Shown here: one piece after another, positions 1-11,900 of the stretch
Numbering within the stretch: position 1 is the stretch's first letter
Layout: each line of letters begins with the position of its first letter
NCBI RefSeq assembly: GCF_905220415.1
Contig: NC_059554.1
Span: 3,621,001-3,685,000, forward strand
From: Colias croceus
Lineage: Eukaryota; Arthropoda; Insecta; Lepidoptera; Pieridae
Length of the DNA: 64,000 nucleotides
Reading direction: 5' to 3'
Notes under the pieces: model-generated
The model's database searches: none
Told to the model about the DNA's origin: nothing
The model's input: the letters and a program-made list of their open reading frames with translations, nothing else
Program-made: the position numbers and the translations under genes

Positions 1-315
1 ATTCTAAACAACACTACATTAAATAATAAAATATTTTGTACCTACTTACACGATTGAGACAACTATTATTTAAGATAAACAACACATAAATCAAGTTTGT
101 TTAAATAATTGTTTGCTTAAGTAATTGCAATCCTTAGTTGTGTAACCGGAGGAACTATTTAACAGTTGATACTTTATATCAGAAAAATATTAGATTTAAT
201 TAATATTCAAAATAGCTTGTTCATTTAACTTTCATTCTAAAAGCATCCGTTGTTAGAAAGTGTAAAAACTCATAAGAATAAAAGATTTCAATGGCTGCAT
301 TACGAAAACGTGTAC
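1..315 (-). other. Presumed intron 1 of the CUB-domain gene
   Basis: The coding exon at 316-672 ends in a clean donor (CAG followed by GTACAC on the minus strand), so this stretch should be the start of the first intron. The rest of the gene lies outside the window. It is AT-rich and no further exon, repeat or RNA gene was seen in it. Confidence 0.6.
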
Positions 316-672
316 CTGTAAATATTTGATCCTAGTGATGTTCTCCTCGGTGACGGTGAGCGCGCGCCGCTCGCCCAGCTTGTAGGTGTCGTCGTAGTAC
401 ATGTACTCGGTGAACGTGAGCCCGCTAGTGGTGTACTGCTGCGTGAAGTATATCGATATAGTGCCGTTGGCGATGTCGTGCTCGATGATCCACTTGCACT
501 TGAGTGGCACCGGGAACGGGTTCGGGAAATTCGGCGTCTGGATCGTCCCCACGGGGCCCTTCAGGCGCCCGCCGCACGTGACGGGGCCCTGGTGCTCCGT
601 AGTCCTTTCTTGAGATCTCACGTGGTCCAATGCGATGGTCATAAATGTAATGGTAACGAAATTGTGCACCAT
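316..672 (-). CDS. CUB-domain secreted or membrane protein, first coding exon (partial)
   Basis: The exon opens with MVHNFVTITFMTIALDHVRS, a short hydrophobic stretch that may be a signal peptide. A typical CUB-domain start follows: a CGG motif, then TPNFPNPFPVPLKCKWII, then FTEYMYYDD and the TVTEENITR segment. CUB domains are extracellular beta-sandwich modules of about 110 residues that bind proteins or carbohydrates; only the first two thirds of one is encoded here. The exon stops at IKYLQ with a good donor, and the open frame beyond it is intronic read-through. The exon is GC-rich against AT-rich flanks, as some conserved exons in this window are. The wording resembles insect CUB-and-LDLa proteins (Drosophila culd) from memory, which I could not verify. 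Certain: a CUB exon. Uncertain: which family member. Confidence 0.75.
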
Positions 673-1520
673 TAACCTGTAACAAACGAAAAGTAATTTT
701 ATAATTTATTCGTTTCAACTCTGCGTTAGACATTCCAGAGAACTACGTCTTAAAGTGTCGCATCTTCTATGATTTTGTATGAAAAATATTATTATCATCT
801 CTAGCTAAAGCCACGTTAATAGATATTATTCCTGTGCAAAAGCCGACTAAATGCTCGGATGCTTCGACGAAGTAATAATATTATACCTACGTCACACCCC
901 GGACACTCCATACAAAATTATAGTTTTGACAGTCACACTGTAGAGACTGCAAATGTGTGTGTAAACTCTTTATGGTTGGCACATTTGTGACTAGCGTAAA
1001 AAAAAATTCGCGTTTTTCTGATGAAATACATCCGTAAACAGCACAATATCTAACCATTTTCTACGAAAAACGATAATCACAAATCCAAAATAATAAAATT
1101 GCTTTAAGTCAATTTGATTAATGTTGTCAATCTTCGTTGCGTTTCGTCTAAAGACGTCGTTGGTATCGTCCTTGCGGGGAAATGGGTACCATAACATGTC
1201 TGATCGTGCGGGGTGAGGTAAGTGTTTAATTTTGGCGGGAGGCGGAGAGTGTCCGTTCTGTAGCGTTTAGCTACTATTATGTATTCTGTGCCTACGTTTC
1301 AAAACATTAGTTCAATAATTGGTTATTCTATTGAAAAGGAACATTTTCTTTCAATGCAAAAAACTAATAAGCAACTTTAACTTTTTTTATCTTATAAGTT
1401 GGATGATTAGTAGAACATTTAATATAACACGTAAACAAAACAATTTTAAAGTCCAAAAACACGTATGTATTCTAAGCACTATCTCACCCGAATCCTACAC
1501 TTCATTGATTACAATAAATT
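673..1520. other. Spacer upstream of the CUB gene
   Basis: This should contain the promoter and possibly untranslated exons of the minus-strand CUB gene. A GC-richer patch near 1200-1265 includes AGGTAAGT on the plus strand, but no coding exon could be joined to it. Small open frames here have no recognisable protein features. Confidence 0.4.
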
Positions 1521-2750
1521 TAGATAGGGAGGCGAGGTAACTAAATGGCGTAATTCAACGGCGTCGTCGAGACTTATCAAAATCGAAAGAGAAAATAATT
1601 TCGAAAAGAAAAGCTTCTATGGTAAAAACCATTTTAGCGGTGGGTTTGGCGTGTACGGATTTTCAAAAATGTAAAAAAAAACAGTTACTTGGGCATTCTC
1701 GAGCGCGTCAGATATTCATACTACGTATGCCCCAAGTCCCTCTGATAACAACGGTATACTAATCTGCCGGTTTGCGTGGTGGGGCTAGGCATATAAATTC
1801 GTCAAAAATGCACAAAAAAAAAATTTACTCGAGCGCGTCAGATTTTCGGAAGGGGTGTTAAGTAGGCCCCAAGGAAGCTCCCCTTAAAAAAACTGACGAT
1901 TACGACATGACGATAAGTTATGATGAATTTTTGAAAATGCAGAAAAAAAGAGTCCTTTTGAAATACTCGAGCGCGTCAGATTTTCAGGGGAGGTTTATCT
2001 CGGTATCCTGAAAGCATATTTTCTTAATCTGACAAAAATGTTGGTGGGTTCTCTTAATCTGACCGAAAAAGGTTTGTGGGTTTCTTTTTTTTAATCATCG
2101 TTATTTCATATCAATTTTTCTTAACTCCCTCAGTTTACGAGATATACACAAAAAACCGGGAGTTTGAGTTTTTACGATGCTTCAAGTAAAAAAAGTTTTA
2201 ACTTTGGACAAAAATGAAAAGAGACCTTTTTTTGTAAAATAAAATTACCTTTTTTGTTTATTTAAACTTTTTTTTTGTAAAAAGTAAAGTTTGCGACTTA
2301 TATGCTGCAACGCGTTTTTCGGAAGATGAAATGGCTCCTCCAGATTTCCGGTCATGCGGAAACCGGCAGATTTTGTATTTTTAATAAGTTTTAGATTATA
2401 TTCTTCAAAATAAAAATAAAAACAATCACGCTCGAGAATGCCGGATTAACGTTTTTTTTTTTTACAAGTTCGCGACCCTATAACTCGGCGGCGTCAAGGA
2501 CTTATTGTCAGATTAGTTAAATTTAGTCTTAAAACACTAAAATCAACCCCCAATATCTTAATCTGACGCGCTCGAGTATTTCAGACTATCGATTTTTTTT
2601 ACTAATCTGATCGTCTATCCTAGGCGCGCGTCACTACATATAGAGCTAAATAGTTAACAAGGTTGTTCTATTAGGTCTAAGGTATCTCTCATATCTTAAA
2701 CTGCCACGCTCGAGTATTACAGAAAATTCCCCTCTTCGCCTCCCTATCTA
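1521..2750. mobile_element. Non-coding TIR element with an array of CTCGAGCGCGTCAGAT motifs
   Basis: The outer ends are inverted copies of TAGATAGGGAGGCGA (1521-1535 and 2736-2750). Inside the left half the 16-mer CTCGAGCGCGTCAGAT occurs three times in direct orientation (1698-1713, 1828-1843, 1966-1981). In the right half it recurs inverted, once intact (2561-2576) and twice degenerate (about 2427-2436 and 2698-2713). The 10-mer ATTGATTACA lies just outside both ends (1504-1513 and 2751-2760), although on the left 7 bp separate it from the repeat. There is no ORF of useful size. This layout suits a non-autonomous DNA transposon with subterminal transposase-binding sites. The superfamily is not recognised. 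Confidence 0.65.
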
Positions 2751-2912
2751 ATTGATTACATCGATCTAGGCGTAACAAAAGACGGCTAATCTAAGGGAAT
2801 CCAACAAAGGTTAATTGCTTGTATTGTATTATCGAGTTCAATACGGTCGCATGATTGCGCCCACCACGCTACCTACATGTTAAAGGTTAAACTAGTGCTA
2901 CGAGGTTTTCCG

Positions 2913-3104
2913 ATTATAAAGCTGAAGAGTTTGTTTGTTTGAACGCGCTAATCTCAGGAACTACTGGTTCGAAGTGAAAAATTATTTCGGTGTTGGAAAG
3001 CCCATTCATCAAGGAAGGCTATAAGCTATAAGTATATCATCACACTAAGGCCAACAGCAGCTGAGCCACGCGGGTGAAATCGCAGGAACGCAGCTAGTAT
3101 AATA
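2913..3104 (+). repeat. Dispersed lepidopteran repeat, family B
   Basis: The segment runs from TATAAAGCTGAAGAGTTTG through TTTGAACGCGCTAATCTC to the tail GGAACGCAGCTAGTATAATA. The same family appears reversed at 15250-15430 and degenerate at 19171-19338, so it is dispersed in the genome. It is probably a SINE or a truncated non-autonomous element. Confidence 0.6.
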
Positions 3105-4838
3105 TAAAGGTTTAATATAAAAAATATTATTAGGAACATATACAATTTGTTTTAATTAAAGTTAATGAATTTCTGGAGTGTACAAAAGCAATTATCAAAT
3201 CATAATAACTAGATTTAAATCATAGAAGAAGTTATAGTTCACACACACAAAGATGTTTTTACAGTTGTTCATCAATATAGATAACATTTCGTTATGGTCT
3301 CTATTCCCTTACAACATACCATGTTAACACAATGACCTTTTATTAATAACTATCCTGCTGTGTATAGTTTCATACCCACTGAGTATATTATGACCTAATT
3401 CGCATGTTCACTATCATAAAGCAATCTTGATATATTATGTTACAAATTTTGGTGTCATAATAATTGCTTGAGCGGATGCTAAGCAAACAATAAATTATAG
3501 ATATAAAATAACATATTGTTATCTGCAACTACTTTAGATTGCATTTTGATCTTATGCATGATTTTATGTATAAACCTCCGAACTAGCGACGAATTACATG
3601 GAATTGAGACGGTAAGATAAACTTCATTATAACATTTTCGTATAACTACTTTTACGTATTGATTATTAGGTATTTAATTCTTTGAGACACATACAAGTTT
3701 TTTATTCAGTAAAATACTAATTCGATTATTATCAACTTTATCCATGCATTAAAATCTCAATGATCAATTTTACCACTAAATCCTGTAAAACAACTTATAC
3801 AACCGTAAACCCGAATCAAAGATGAAAGACAGATCGAAATCAAGCTTGAAATTTTAATTGAGTTAACTAAAACGATAAGGATATTAAAACCTTCAACGAT
3901 TTTGACATCGATCTAAAAGCCATTAGGCGGCAATTAGAATTCATAACGCGGCACAATCTCATATTAATTGAAACCGTTGTTATCATAAGTCCATTAATTA
4001 CGGAATTTTAGGGTCCAACAGCACTTAGCCCCGTCCTTTTAGTTTAAATACATTTACCATCAGTGGGAAATATGATTCAAACATATCTAAGTAATATGCA
4101 TATAGTTATTATTATAATAATATAATCAATTACGTAGATAAATTTTACTACCTACTTACTTTTTAGAGGCAGAAATATAACGATGTCTTAAATGTTTCTT
4201 ATGCCCAACCATGAAAATTGAATTAAGGTTTAAAATACCGTTACAACATTAACAAAATGTGTTTTTTTAATAAATAAAAGTATATCAACTTCTACCTTAA
4301 AATGTTAAAATTGAAATTTTCCCATGGTTTCCCGCGCATTTTATGATTTTTTTCTTTTTTTTTCATAAAATCGAAGACGATAAAGATTCACCAAAAGAGG
4401 TTGTACTGCTTCTAGAGGTTGACGTTAAAAATAAAAAAAAATTAAGAAGTCCACTAAAAGCTTAGGATTTCACAATTAATTAGTTCCGAGGCACTAAGGC
4501 AATAAGTGAATTAAGCTGTGGTCGTATTTGGGCCGCAACTCTTCACAAAGACCTTTGTCACAAAGGGTTCCAGACAACCGCTATTTATTGTTCAATTACA
4601 ATTGAGTAAGGACTTCGTCACGACGAAATAAAATGATACGTTTTCAAACGTAAATGGTGGATAATAAAATTTTGAAATGTCAAAATTTTACTGAATTAAA
4701 ATATAATTCAATTGTATCTTAACAATACTTGAAATAAAAAATAAAAAAACCCTCAATATTGTAGATACCATTTATATTTTTATTTGATCTATGATAAAGG
4801 TTGGGTAAGAAGTCCAAGTAAAATCTAACCTTTTCATA
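3105..4838. other. AT-rich spacer, no gene seen
   Basis: Dense stop codons in all frames and simple A/T runs fill this stretch. I see no gene, RNA gene or clear repeat boundary. Confidence 0.5.
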
Positions 4839-4949
4839 TTCCAAATAAATTTAATCAACAGCAGTTGGTATGTACATACAATCTTCATACAATAGTAGTG
4901 TGAGTAACCCACCAAAATTGGTTTAAAACTTCTTGGTAACAAACGAGAA
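4839..4949 (-). repeat. Inverted diverged copy of the insert at 5835-5957
   Basis: From TTCCAAATAAATTTAATCAA to AACAAACGAGAA this segment matches the reverse complement of 5835-5957 almost throughout. Two small gaps separate them: 4 bp in the GTAC/CTAC region and about 6 bp before AACCCACC. The two copies lie about 0.9 kb apart in opposite orientation. From 4950 to 5692 nothing else was recognised. Confidence 0.7.
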
Positions 4950-5692
4950 ACTTATAGCAAATACAAAGTCGCAGTTGAGCCAAGCTCACTGTCAGCTTAC
5001 AAACAAGTCTGAGTCGTATTAGAAGTTAAACAGGAAATGCATTCAGAATTTCAGGCACAGACGCAAAATTTTCTTTATTCAACCAAACTAAGTTCTCCTA
5101 TTTTTATTCCTTATTATAAAACTTAGAACAGTCGTTAGTGCACACTTATTAAAAAGCATTCCTGAACTTTTGCTTGGAATATTATTATGTCCCGAACGCC
5201 CATTTTTCTTTTAATCAAATATTTTTCATTATTCAAAATAATTTGTTTTTAATTGTTTAAAACTACGAGTGAATGTGCTAAATATAAATCAAATAATACC
5301 TTAAAGAAGATTTTCTCTCTCACATTTCGCAGACTCGAAATGAACTCATTGACCTATAATTCGATTTGAAATGTTAATTTATATTTCAGATACATCCGTG
5401 AAATTTCATAATCCGTTAATTGAAAATCGACAAGCCTCATTGACGACAATATTCCACACGCCTCAGCATCCGAGTGCAAAATGAACAGATAATATTTTAA
5501 TTAAATTTTCATTCTACGTACTGGCTGAATTCTGATTGATTGCTATATGAATTGCTTCATAATTAATTACAAATTAATGTCTGTAATGAATCGGTTTCAA
5601 TTTTTATATTGAATTAAATGTCCAGAAAGAGATTTTATTATGCAAATGTTTGTATATCATATTTGTAAGGTTGTTAACTTGCACCTTTAATT

Positions 5693-5743
5693 GATTTGGA
5701 ACAAGTTCCATTTTAGTTGCTAAAATGGAATTTGTTCCAAATC
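5693..5743. repeat. Near-perfect 24-bp inverted repeat (hairpin)
   Basis: The arms 5693-5716 (starting GATTTGGAACAAG) and 5720-5743 are reverse complements with a single mismatch, around a 3-nt loop TTG. This is far beyond chance. It is more likely a tiny foldback element than a microRNA precursor, since the loop is too small. Confidence 0.75.
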
Positions 5744-5779
5744 TGGTATTGGTATTATTTATTTATTTATTATTTACGT

Positions 5780-6145
5780 ACTAGCTTTCCACCCGCGGCA
5801 TCGCCCGCGCAGTCAAACTTCTTGGTATCAAACGTTCTCGTTTGTTACCAAGAAGTTTTAAACCAATTTTGGTGGGTTAAGGCGTCACTCACACTACTAT
5901 TGTATGAAGATTGTATGTAGGTACATACCAACTGCTGTTGATTAAATTTATTTGGAATTATCAAAGAAAAACCCGCATAGTTCCCATTCCCGTGGGATTT
6001 CCGGGATAAAACCTATCCTATGTCCTTTCTCGGGTATCAAAATATCTCCATACAAAATTTCATGAAAATTGGTTCCGTAGTTTAGGCGTGATTGAGTAAC
6101 AGACAGACAGACAGAGTTACTTTCGCATTTATAATATTAGTATAG
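5780..6145 (+). repeat. Dispersed lepidopteran repeat, family A, interrupted
   Basis: The repeat starts ACTAGCTTTCCACCCGCGG and ends with a CAGACAGACAGACAG run and TTTATAATATTAGTATAG. Related copies are at 46852-47090 (reverse, uninterrupted) and 35744-35923. This copy is split by a later insertion at 5818-5960. The ends and composition fit a SINE-like non-autonomous family common in butterflies and moths. Confidence 0.7.
5818..5960. mobile_element. Small insertion nested in a family A repeat
   Basis: Compared with the uninterrupted copy at 46852-47090, this 143-bp block splits the repeat between AGTCAAA and GAAAAACCC. It is flanked by a 5-bp duplication TCAAA (5813-5817 and 5961-5965). Its left end forms a hairpin of CTTCTTGGTA against TACCAAGAAG. 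The body matches 4839-4949 in inverse orientation. Confidence 0.7.
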
Positions 6146-8929
6146 ATTGCTCCAAGAAAGTTACAATAAAACTTAACCTAAGAATACATTTAAACAATTG
6201 GCGGTCTTATCGCTATGCAACGATTTCTTCCAGACAACCAGACGTACGGAGAGAAATTAAATTAAAGGAAAGGATGGTATCTATTGATATTAGCATTTGT
6301 ATTAATATTTAATAATCAAAACAGTTGGCATTTATTACGTTTACATGTATGATTGTTACAAAGCTAAGAAGTTCATTGGATTTTGGAGAAAAACAATATA
6401 TTGATAGACAGGTAGAGCATCCCTTGCTACCCGAATCACGTCCCTATGTGATGAAATAATCATATTTTAGTGCCAATCGTGTTACAAATCCATCAACTGT
6501 TAACGTTTTCTTGACATCTTCGTAATTGTTTGATTAAATATATTCGAAGAAGTGGTTTACTTTGAATTAAAGCTCTTTTGAATTGTTTTTTTATTAAAAA
6601 AAAATATTGTATTATCATTAAAAATGTATCTTCTACATTTTATAAATCTTTAAAAAAAATATATATTTCTTGTTTAATATTTATTAATGTGTTTTAAGAG
6701 GGCTTATTCAATTTAACGCAAGTCAAAATCTCCGCGATCTATTACGATAGATCGCGGCTTGCGCTATCCTTTTACTATGAACAGCATAGGTCCACAGGAG
6801 AGCGCCGAGCAACATGTCCTCTCTCTGGGAAGGCTCGCTGCCGACTGATTTTAATCGGGTCGCGCGCAGTGTTTTATAGTACTTTAAAAAAAATTGTAGA
6901 AAAATAATAGAGGTACCTTAGTTGATTTTTTAAATTTAATCTTATAAGTAAGACGTTCTTTTATTGCAATATGTATAAATTATATTCAACTAAGTCAAAT
7001 ATCTTGGTGAAAATAATCATTTTGTCGACTATAATTTCTAAAAAAATTCACATTGTTCGGATTTTAATTTCGTAAGTTAGGAGTCCAAAATAAAAAAATC
7101 TTTTAACTAACTATTTTAATAAGGATTTTTGCAGTTAGTTAAAAAAAATGTGTGTTAGATCTGTCAGCAATTTCAGATATTTTTAGCTTCGAAATTGACA
7201 CTAAAAGTGAAATCAAGTAATCATCGGCTCAGTTATCTTGATGGTATTCACAAATACTGTATTAATTGAAAAAAACTCTTAACTAACTATATAGACAATA
7301 AAATTTCCTAAAATTATTAGTAATTCATATGTTTGTAAGATAAGTGGTTGATGGACAATCTGGTTTGAAAAATCACATATTTGAGCCAAACAGCGCACGG
7401 ACCGCGTACACGGCCTTAAGGGAAACTATGGGCAAACTTCAATAATTCTATTTGTTTATTAACCTACCAAATATACAAGAAAATTATATGCCAAAGCTTT
7501 TAAGTTCACAGATAAAATATAATTACAAAAAATTACGGTGCTAAAAGCGCGGCATCACCAAGATCTCTTAACGTATAAAATGTTTTTACTTAACGTGAAC
7601 CAAGTTTTCAGTGTAATTTTATGTCTTTTTAGGAATCTCTGCCGAAATAATACGTAATCTGAAAGGTATAATGTAGCTTTCATTTATTAATAATAAATAC
7701 GAACATGTCTTAATATAAATTTATAGAAAGTAGCATATTATGACACCTATTAAGTATTGTAAAAAAATAGATCTTGATCAGTCGAGAGAAGAGAACAGCT
7801 ATGGCAATAGCAATACAAATAATATTGTTTTATATGATCAGAATTTCGCCTAGAATAAATTAATTATTTAATATACCTTACCGATTATTAACCACGTTTA
7901 AATTATTCTGAAACTGAAATCAACGTGACATATTTTGACAACAAGAAACATTTCAAAATGTCGTACTCTTATACGTGGAATTAAGCGTGGAATTATCAAC
8001 ACAGCAATCTGCTAATTTATTAGTGAACTTAATCAAGGTATGGGTTATATGTGTGTTTTGATTATTAAAGTATACAAAAAAATTATGACATCACCAAACT
8101 GCGCAATAATTTTGCCGTTCGAATGAGCGGAACTTACAGAAATATTACAGAATAATTGTAAGCCACGCAGATAATCTTTAAATAAATAAATAATAAATAA
8201 ATAATAATAATTTATTTTTCGAGAAACAGGTACAGCATTATGTTCAGACCCTGACCTTCGAACTAGTGGTAAACTGTGTTTCGAAGGCCAGTTTCTTCCC
8301 AGTCTTTATATCTATATTATATATGTTTCTGCAAACTCATAGTTTTATGTTTATACAGTAAAAAATAGATAAAAGGAAAAAAAATATACCTAATCTTTGA
8401 AATAAACAATGCACATACACAGGTTTCTTGGCATTGAACCCACTACGTTTATCTGTAACTCGAGTGCCGTAGCGTAGGTCAAACGTAAAATGGGTCAAGC
8501 TGTATAATATTCTTGCTGTGTTGACACGTTAAGATGAATGGCTAGCTATTTCCAATGCCTATAAAAATAACTCTTGGCTCCGAGCTTTTTACCGCCCTAG
8601 CGTTTATGAAGCGATCCTAAATCTTTTGCCATGACGATGCTTGAATCTGATATCTAATCGGTTTGATCTTAACAGTGTAAATAATAGGGGTAGATGAATC
8701 ATGCATCACAGTAAAAGAATCGTGAAATGTACCTAAGTGTTTTTTACTATTAATGTTATGCATTCACATTATTTTCATGTGCCATTACTTTCACAATGAG
8801 AAGCCGTTCAAACATTTTGAAATTCAATATCAAATGTATCGTAGAGTTAATTGTTTTGTAAACAGATATGTTTCTAACTTTCTATTAAAGAAGAATATGT
8901 AGCAGTATAACTTATAAGTAGAAAAATTA
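6146..8929. other. AT-rich spacer with one small palindrome
   Basis: No gene is recognisable. CCGCGATCTAT is repeated inverted around TACG at 6732-6757, followed by an isolated GC-rich patch to about 6870 with no coding features. A short A/T tandem (AAATAAATAAT units) lies near 8178-8212. Confidence 0.45.
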
Positions 8930-8992
8930 GAAGAGGCCTTCGTCTAGCAGTGGACAAACAAAGGCTGGTAATGATGATGATGATGATGATGA
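8930..8992 (+). mobile_element. 3' tail of a truncated LINE retrotransposon
   Basis: GAGGCCTTCGTCTAGCAGTG followed by GGCTGGTAATGATGATGATG is the characteristic 3' end of a common lepidopteran LINE with a (GAT)n tail. Only the extreme 3' end is present, as expected of a 5'-truncated insertion. The family is named from memory of the pattern, not from a search. Confidence 0.6.
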
Positions 8993-11900
8993 AGTGGAAA
9001 ACTATTACTTACTTATTAATTCAAGGATCACAACAATGCATTATCAGAAAAATTTTAAAGAGCCGATATCCGAAACCACGCGCCTCGTAGATCAGCTAGT
9101 GTATTGAATAATTAATGAAGTCGTTCCTTGTAGGAATCCACTGAATATTATGACACTAATGCCTCGCTATCTAGAGCATGCACGCGGTCTGCACATATCA
9201 CACATTCCGCCGGGTTAGAGACTTAATTAAACCCGGCTATATCAAGAATCAAGTCTGAATTAACCCGTGGAATTGAGAGCTTTATGTAATAACTACAATC
9301 GTGTTTAATTTCTATTGTAGTTTCTGTGAATTCGAGTGTTTGGTATATTTTTGGGGTTTATCAAAGTTTGGTAATGATTTAAATTATAAATGATGAGTAA
9401 TTTACAATCAAAATGGCTCTGCCAGCATGCGGTTCCCGATTCCGTTTCGCTGTCACGTTCTTCTACTCGGTTAATTGGAAATTTAACATGATTTTGTAAT
9501 AAATGCACGATGAATGAACTTTTCACAGGATAGGAGTTTAATTCGGTATAAAACATTGAAATATAAACTGTTTAAGTAACTATCCTACTAAATAAGGGAC
9601 GCCATTTAACAGTCAACAGAGACGAAATACAAAAAGTACTTCCCTCTTTTTGGTCGAATTCGAGCCGGCCACATTGTTCGATTCACAATCGATTTACTTT
9701 TTGTTCCATTATTCTCACACAGAAATATCCTCTCGTTTATTATTATCCTGTTATACTATACAGATAACATCAATGGATAAAACAACCACAAAATTATCGA
9801 ATTCAAAGTTCATAATATAAAAAATTATTGTATAGTAAGTTCGTATAAAGTACTTGCGAACTATATTAATCTGTACCCGCGCCTGATCCAGATCCAATTA
9901 ACAACTTTAATGGACCAATTTATCTCAGAGCTAAAAGTAGTAATATAACACTTTGTGTCCAATAACTAATCAGTATGGTATCGGGAACTTCTAAAGTGAA
10001 ATTTATACGCAGTTACCGCAGAGGATTATGCATCGTAGTTTTAAACAATTTTTCCGCATTTTAATATATTACTCTAGTAAATTTCATACGGGATAGCTGC
10101 GTCATCAACTTCTGCCAGTTTTTCGTACGTTGTGCTTGATTTATATTTAAACTGACGCGTTTATCGCACACTGCAATGGCACACTGTTTGCGTTATTACG
10201 TTACATTTACTGACTACCAAAAAGCAGAGCAAAAAATTTAGCGTCAATCCTAAACTAGTATATAAAATCAGATACCTATAGTAGACATTTCCAGAATTTC
10301 GTTTATTTAATAACGTTAGCCTCTTCTACTTTTAATAAGTTTTGCAAACATATATAATATAACACCTTTAATGTTTTAAAGGACATAATATTGCAACTGA
10401 GTTCAAAAAAATAACAAGCGATGCTATTTTTCCATGTATTTATTTATATTTCCAAAATAAATTAAAATTGAAGTGTCCAATGTCATCATCAAGAATCACG
10501 ACCCCAATAAAGAACAGCAAAATTCATTATTATTTACAATAACAAAACGAACGGTTGATATCCAATTATTTCTTTATTCCATTGTTTCACACGGAAATTG
10601 TTTTAATTGGTGTATGGAGGGCTGTTTCGATATTGTCATTTTGCGCTCCTGCCACAAATGCAATCAATCTTGTGTTATTTTAGGGCTTTTGGCCATAGGA
10701 AAATACGAATCCTGTTGAACCAAATTGGCAATTTATGTGGGAATAATTATTTGATTACTGTAAAAAACTACCGTAATAATAGAAGATTTCCTGATATCTT
10801 ACATTTTATTCACAGAAGTGTAAGATACCGAAAATATCTTACATAATAAGTATTAAGTATTATGTTCTTGTATGAATATATTTTTTCACCATGATGACGT
10901 CTGTCACTCAAAATATACAATATGTCCCACTGAGTAGGTACGTAAAAAATACTTATAAAATTCCAGGAGTAGTTTTCTTTCAAATAGATTAACTCTTAAA
11001 ACTCACTGTGTACACTATACACCCATAACAAGCAACCCGCCCAACTTTGCCACCAGCTCGTGAGCTATCGTTTAAGATTATGTATATTGTTATAAATTTA
11101 TAATTAATTAATTTTTTTCTATTCTTTATAAATTTATATTTATAAAGCATTTGAATGCCATAAAACCAAAAATATCGATTATATTGTTTTCATAGACAAA
11201 ATGCTCACATTAGAGAAGTGGTAGGTAGGTATATGCCGGCTGCGCGAAGCTAGAGAAGTAAACATAGATTTTCAGGAAAAAAGCAAAAATTTTTGATGTA
11301 ATTTTTTTGTTTAAGTATTTTTTACGTGATCAGTGTATGCAAGACTACAAGTCCCTTCGCGCTTAGTATACCAATCTTATATCAATAGTGGGACACCTTG
11401 TATAGCTTAACTTTAAAATAGATAGGTTCATAGGTATTACTATTACTTATTACAATGGCAATAATAACAACGAAGATATTATACATTGTTATATTCTGTA
11501 GACACAAACATTATTTTTCCAACAAAAATAATATGAAGAAAAATTAGACCGCGTAGGAATAGGTATATATAGGTATTAAAAAGTTATTTAAGTAAGCGAC
11601 GCTGATTGAAATCTTTGTTGGGAGGATTATTTAGATAACATTGTACCTCCAACTTATTTTATGTTAACAGTGAAAATAGTAATAGTATTAATCTTATGTT
11701 AAACTAACTGCGTGTTTATTCAGTTTTCAAGTCCACACTGGAGTTGGAGATTGGACGATGGTTATAAATAAACTTGAAAAGGATGAAAGTTACGTCTTCA
11801 GGATATAAAAACTTAAAGTGTGTGAAATAAAGTGCGCAAATGCGGAACAGTTCGGAAAGCCACTATCCTTCATAGCGCCTTTTCGTATATACTGTACACC

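Noticed and set aside
6732..6870. Candidate structured RNA gene at the CCGCGATCTAT palindrome and GC-rich patch.
   Set aside because: Apart from the 11-bp stem no tRNA, snRNA or other RNA signature could be recognised, and no promoter elements were seen.
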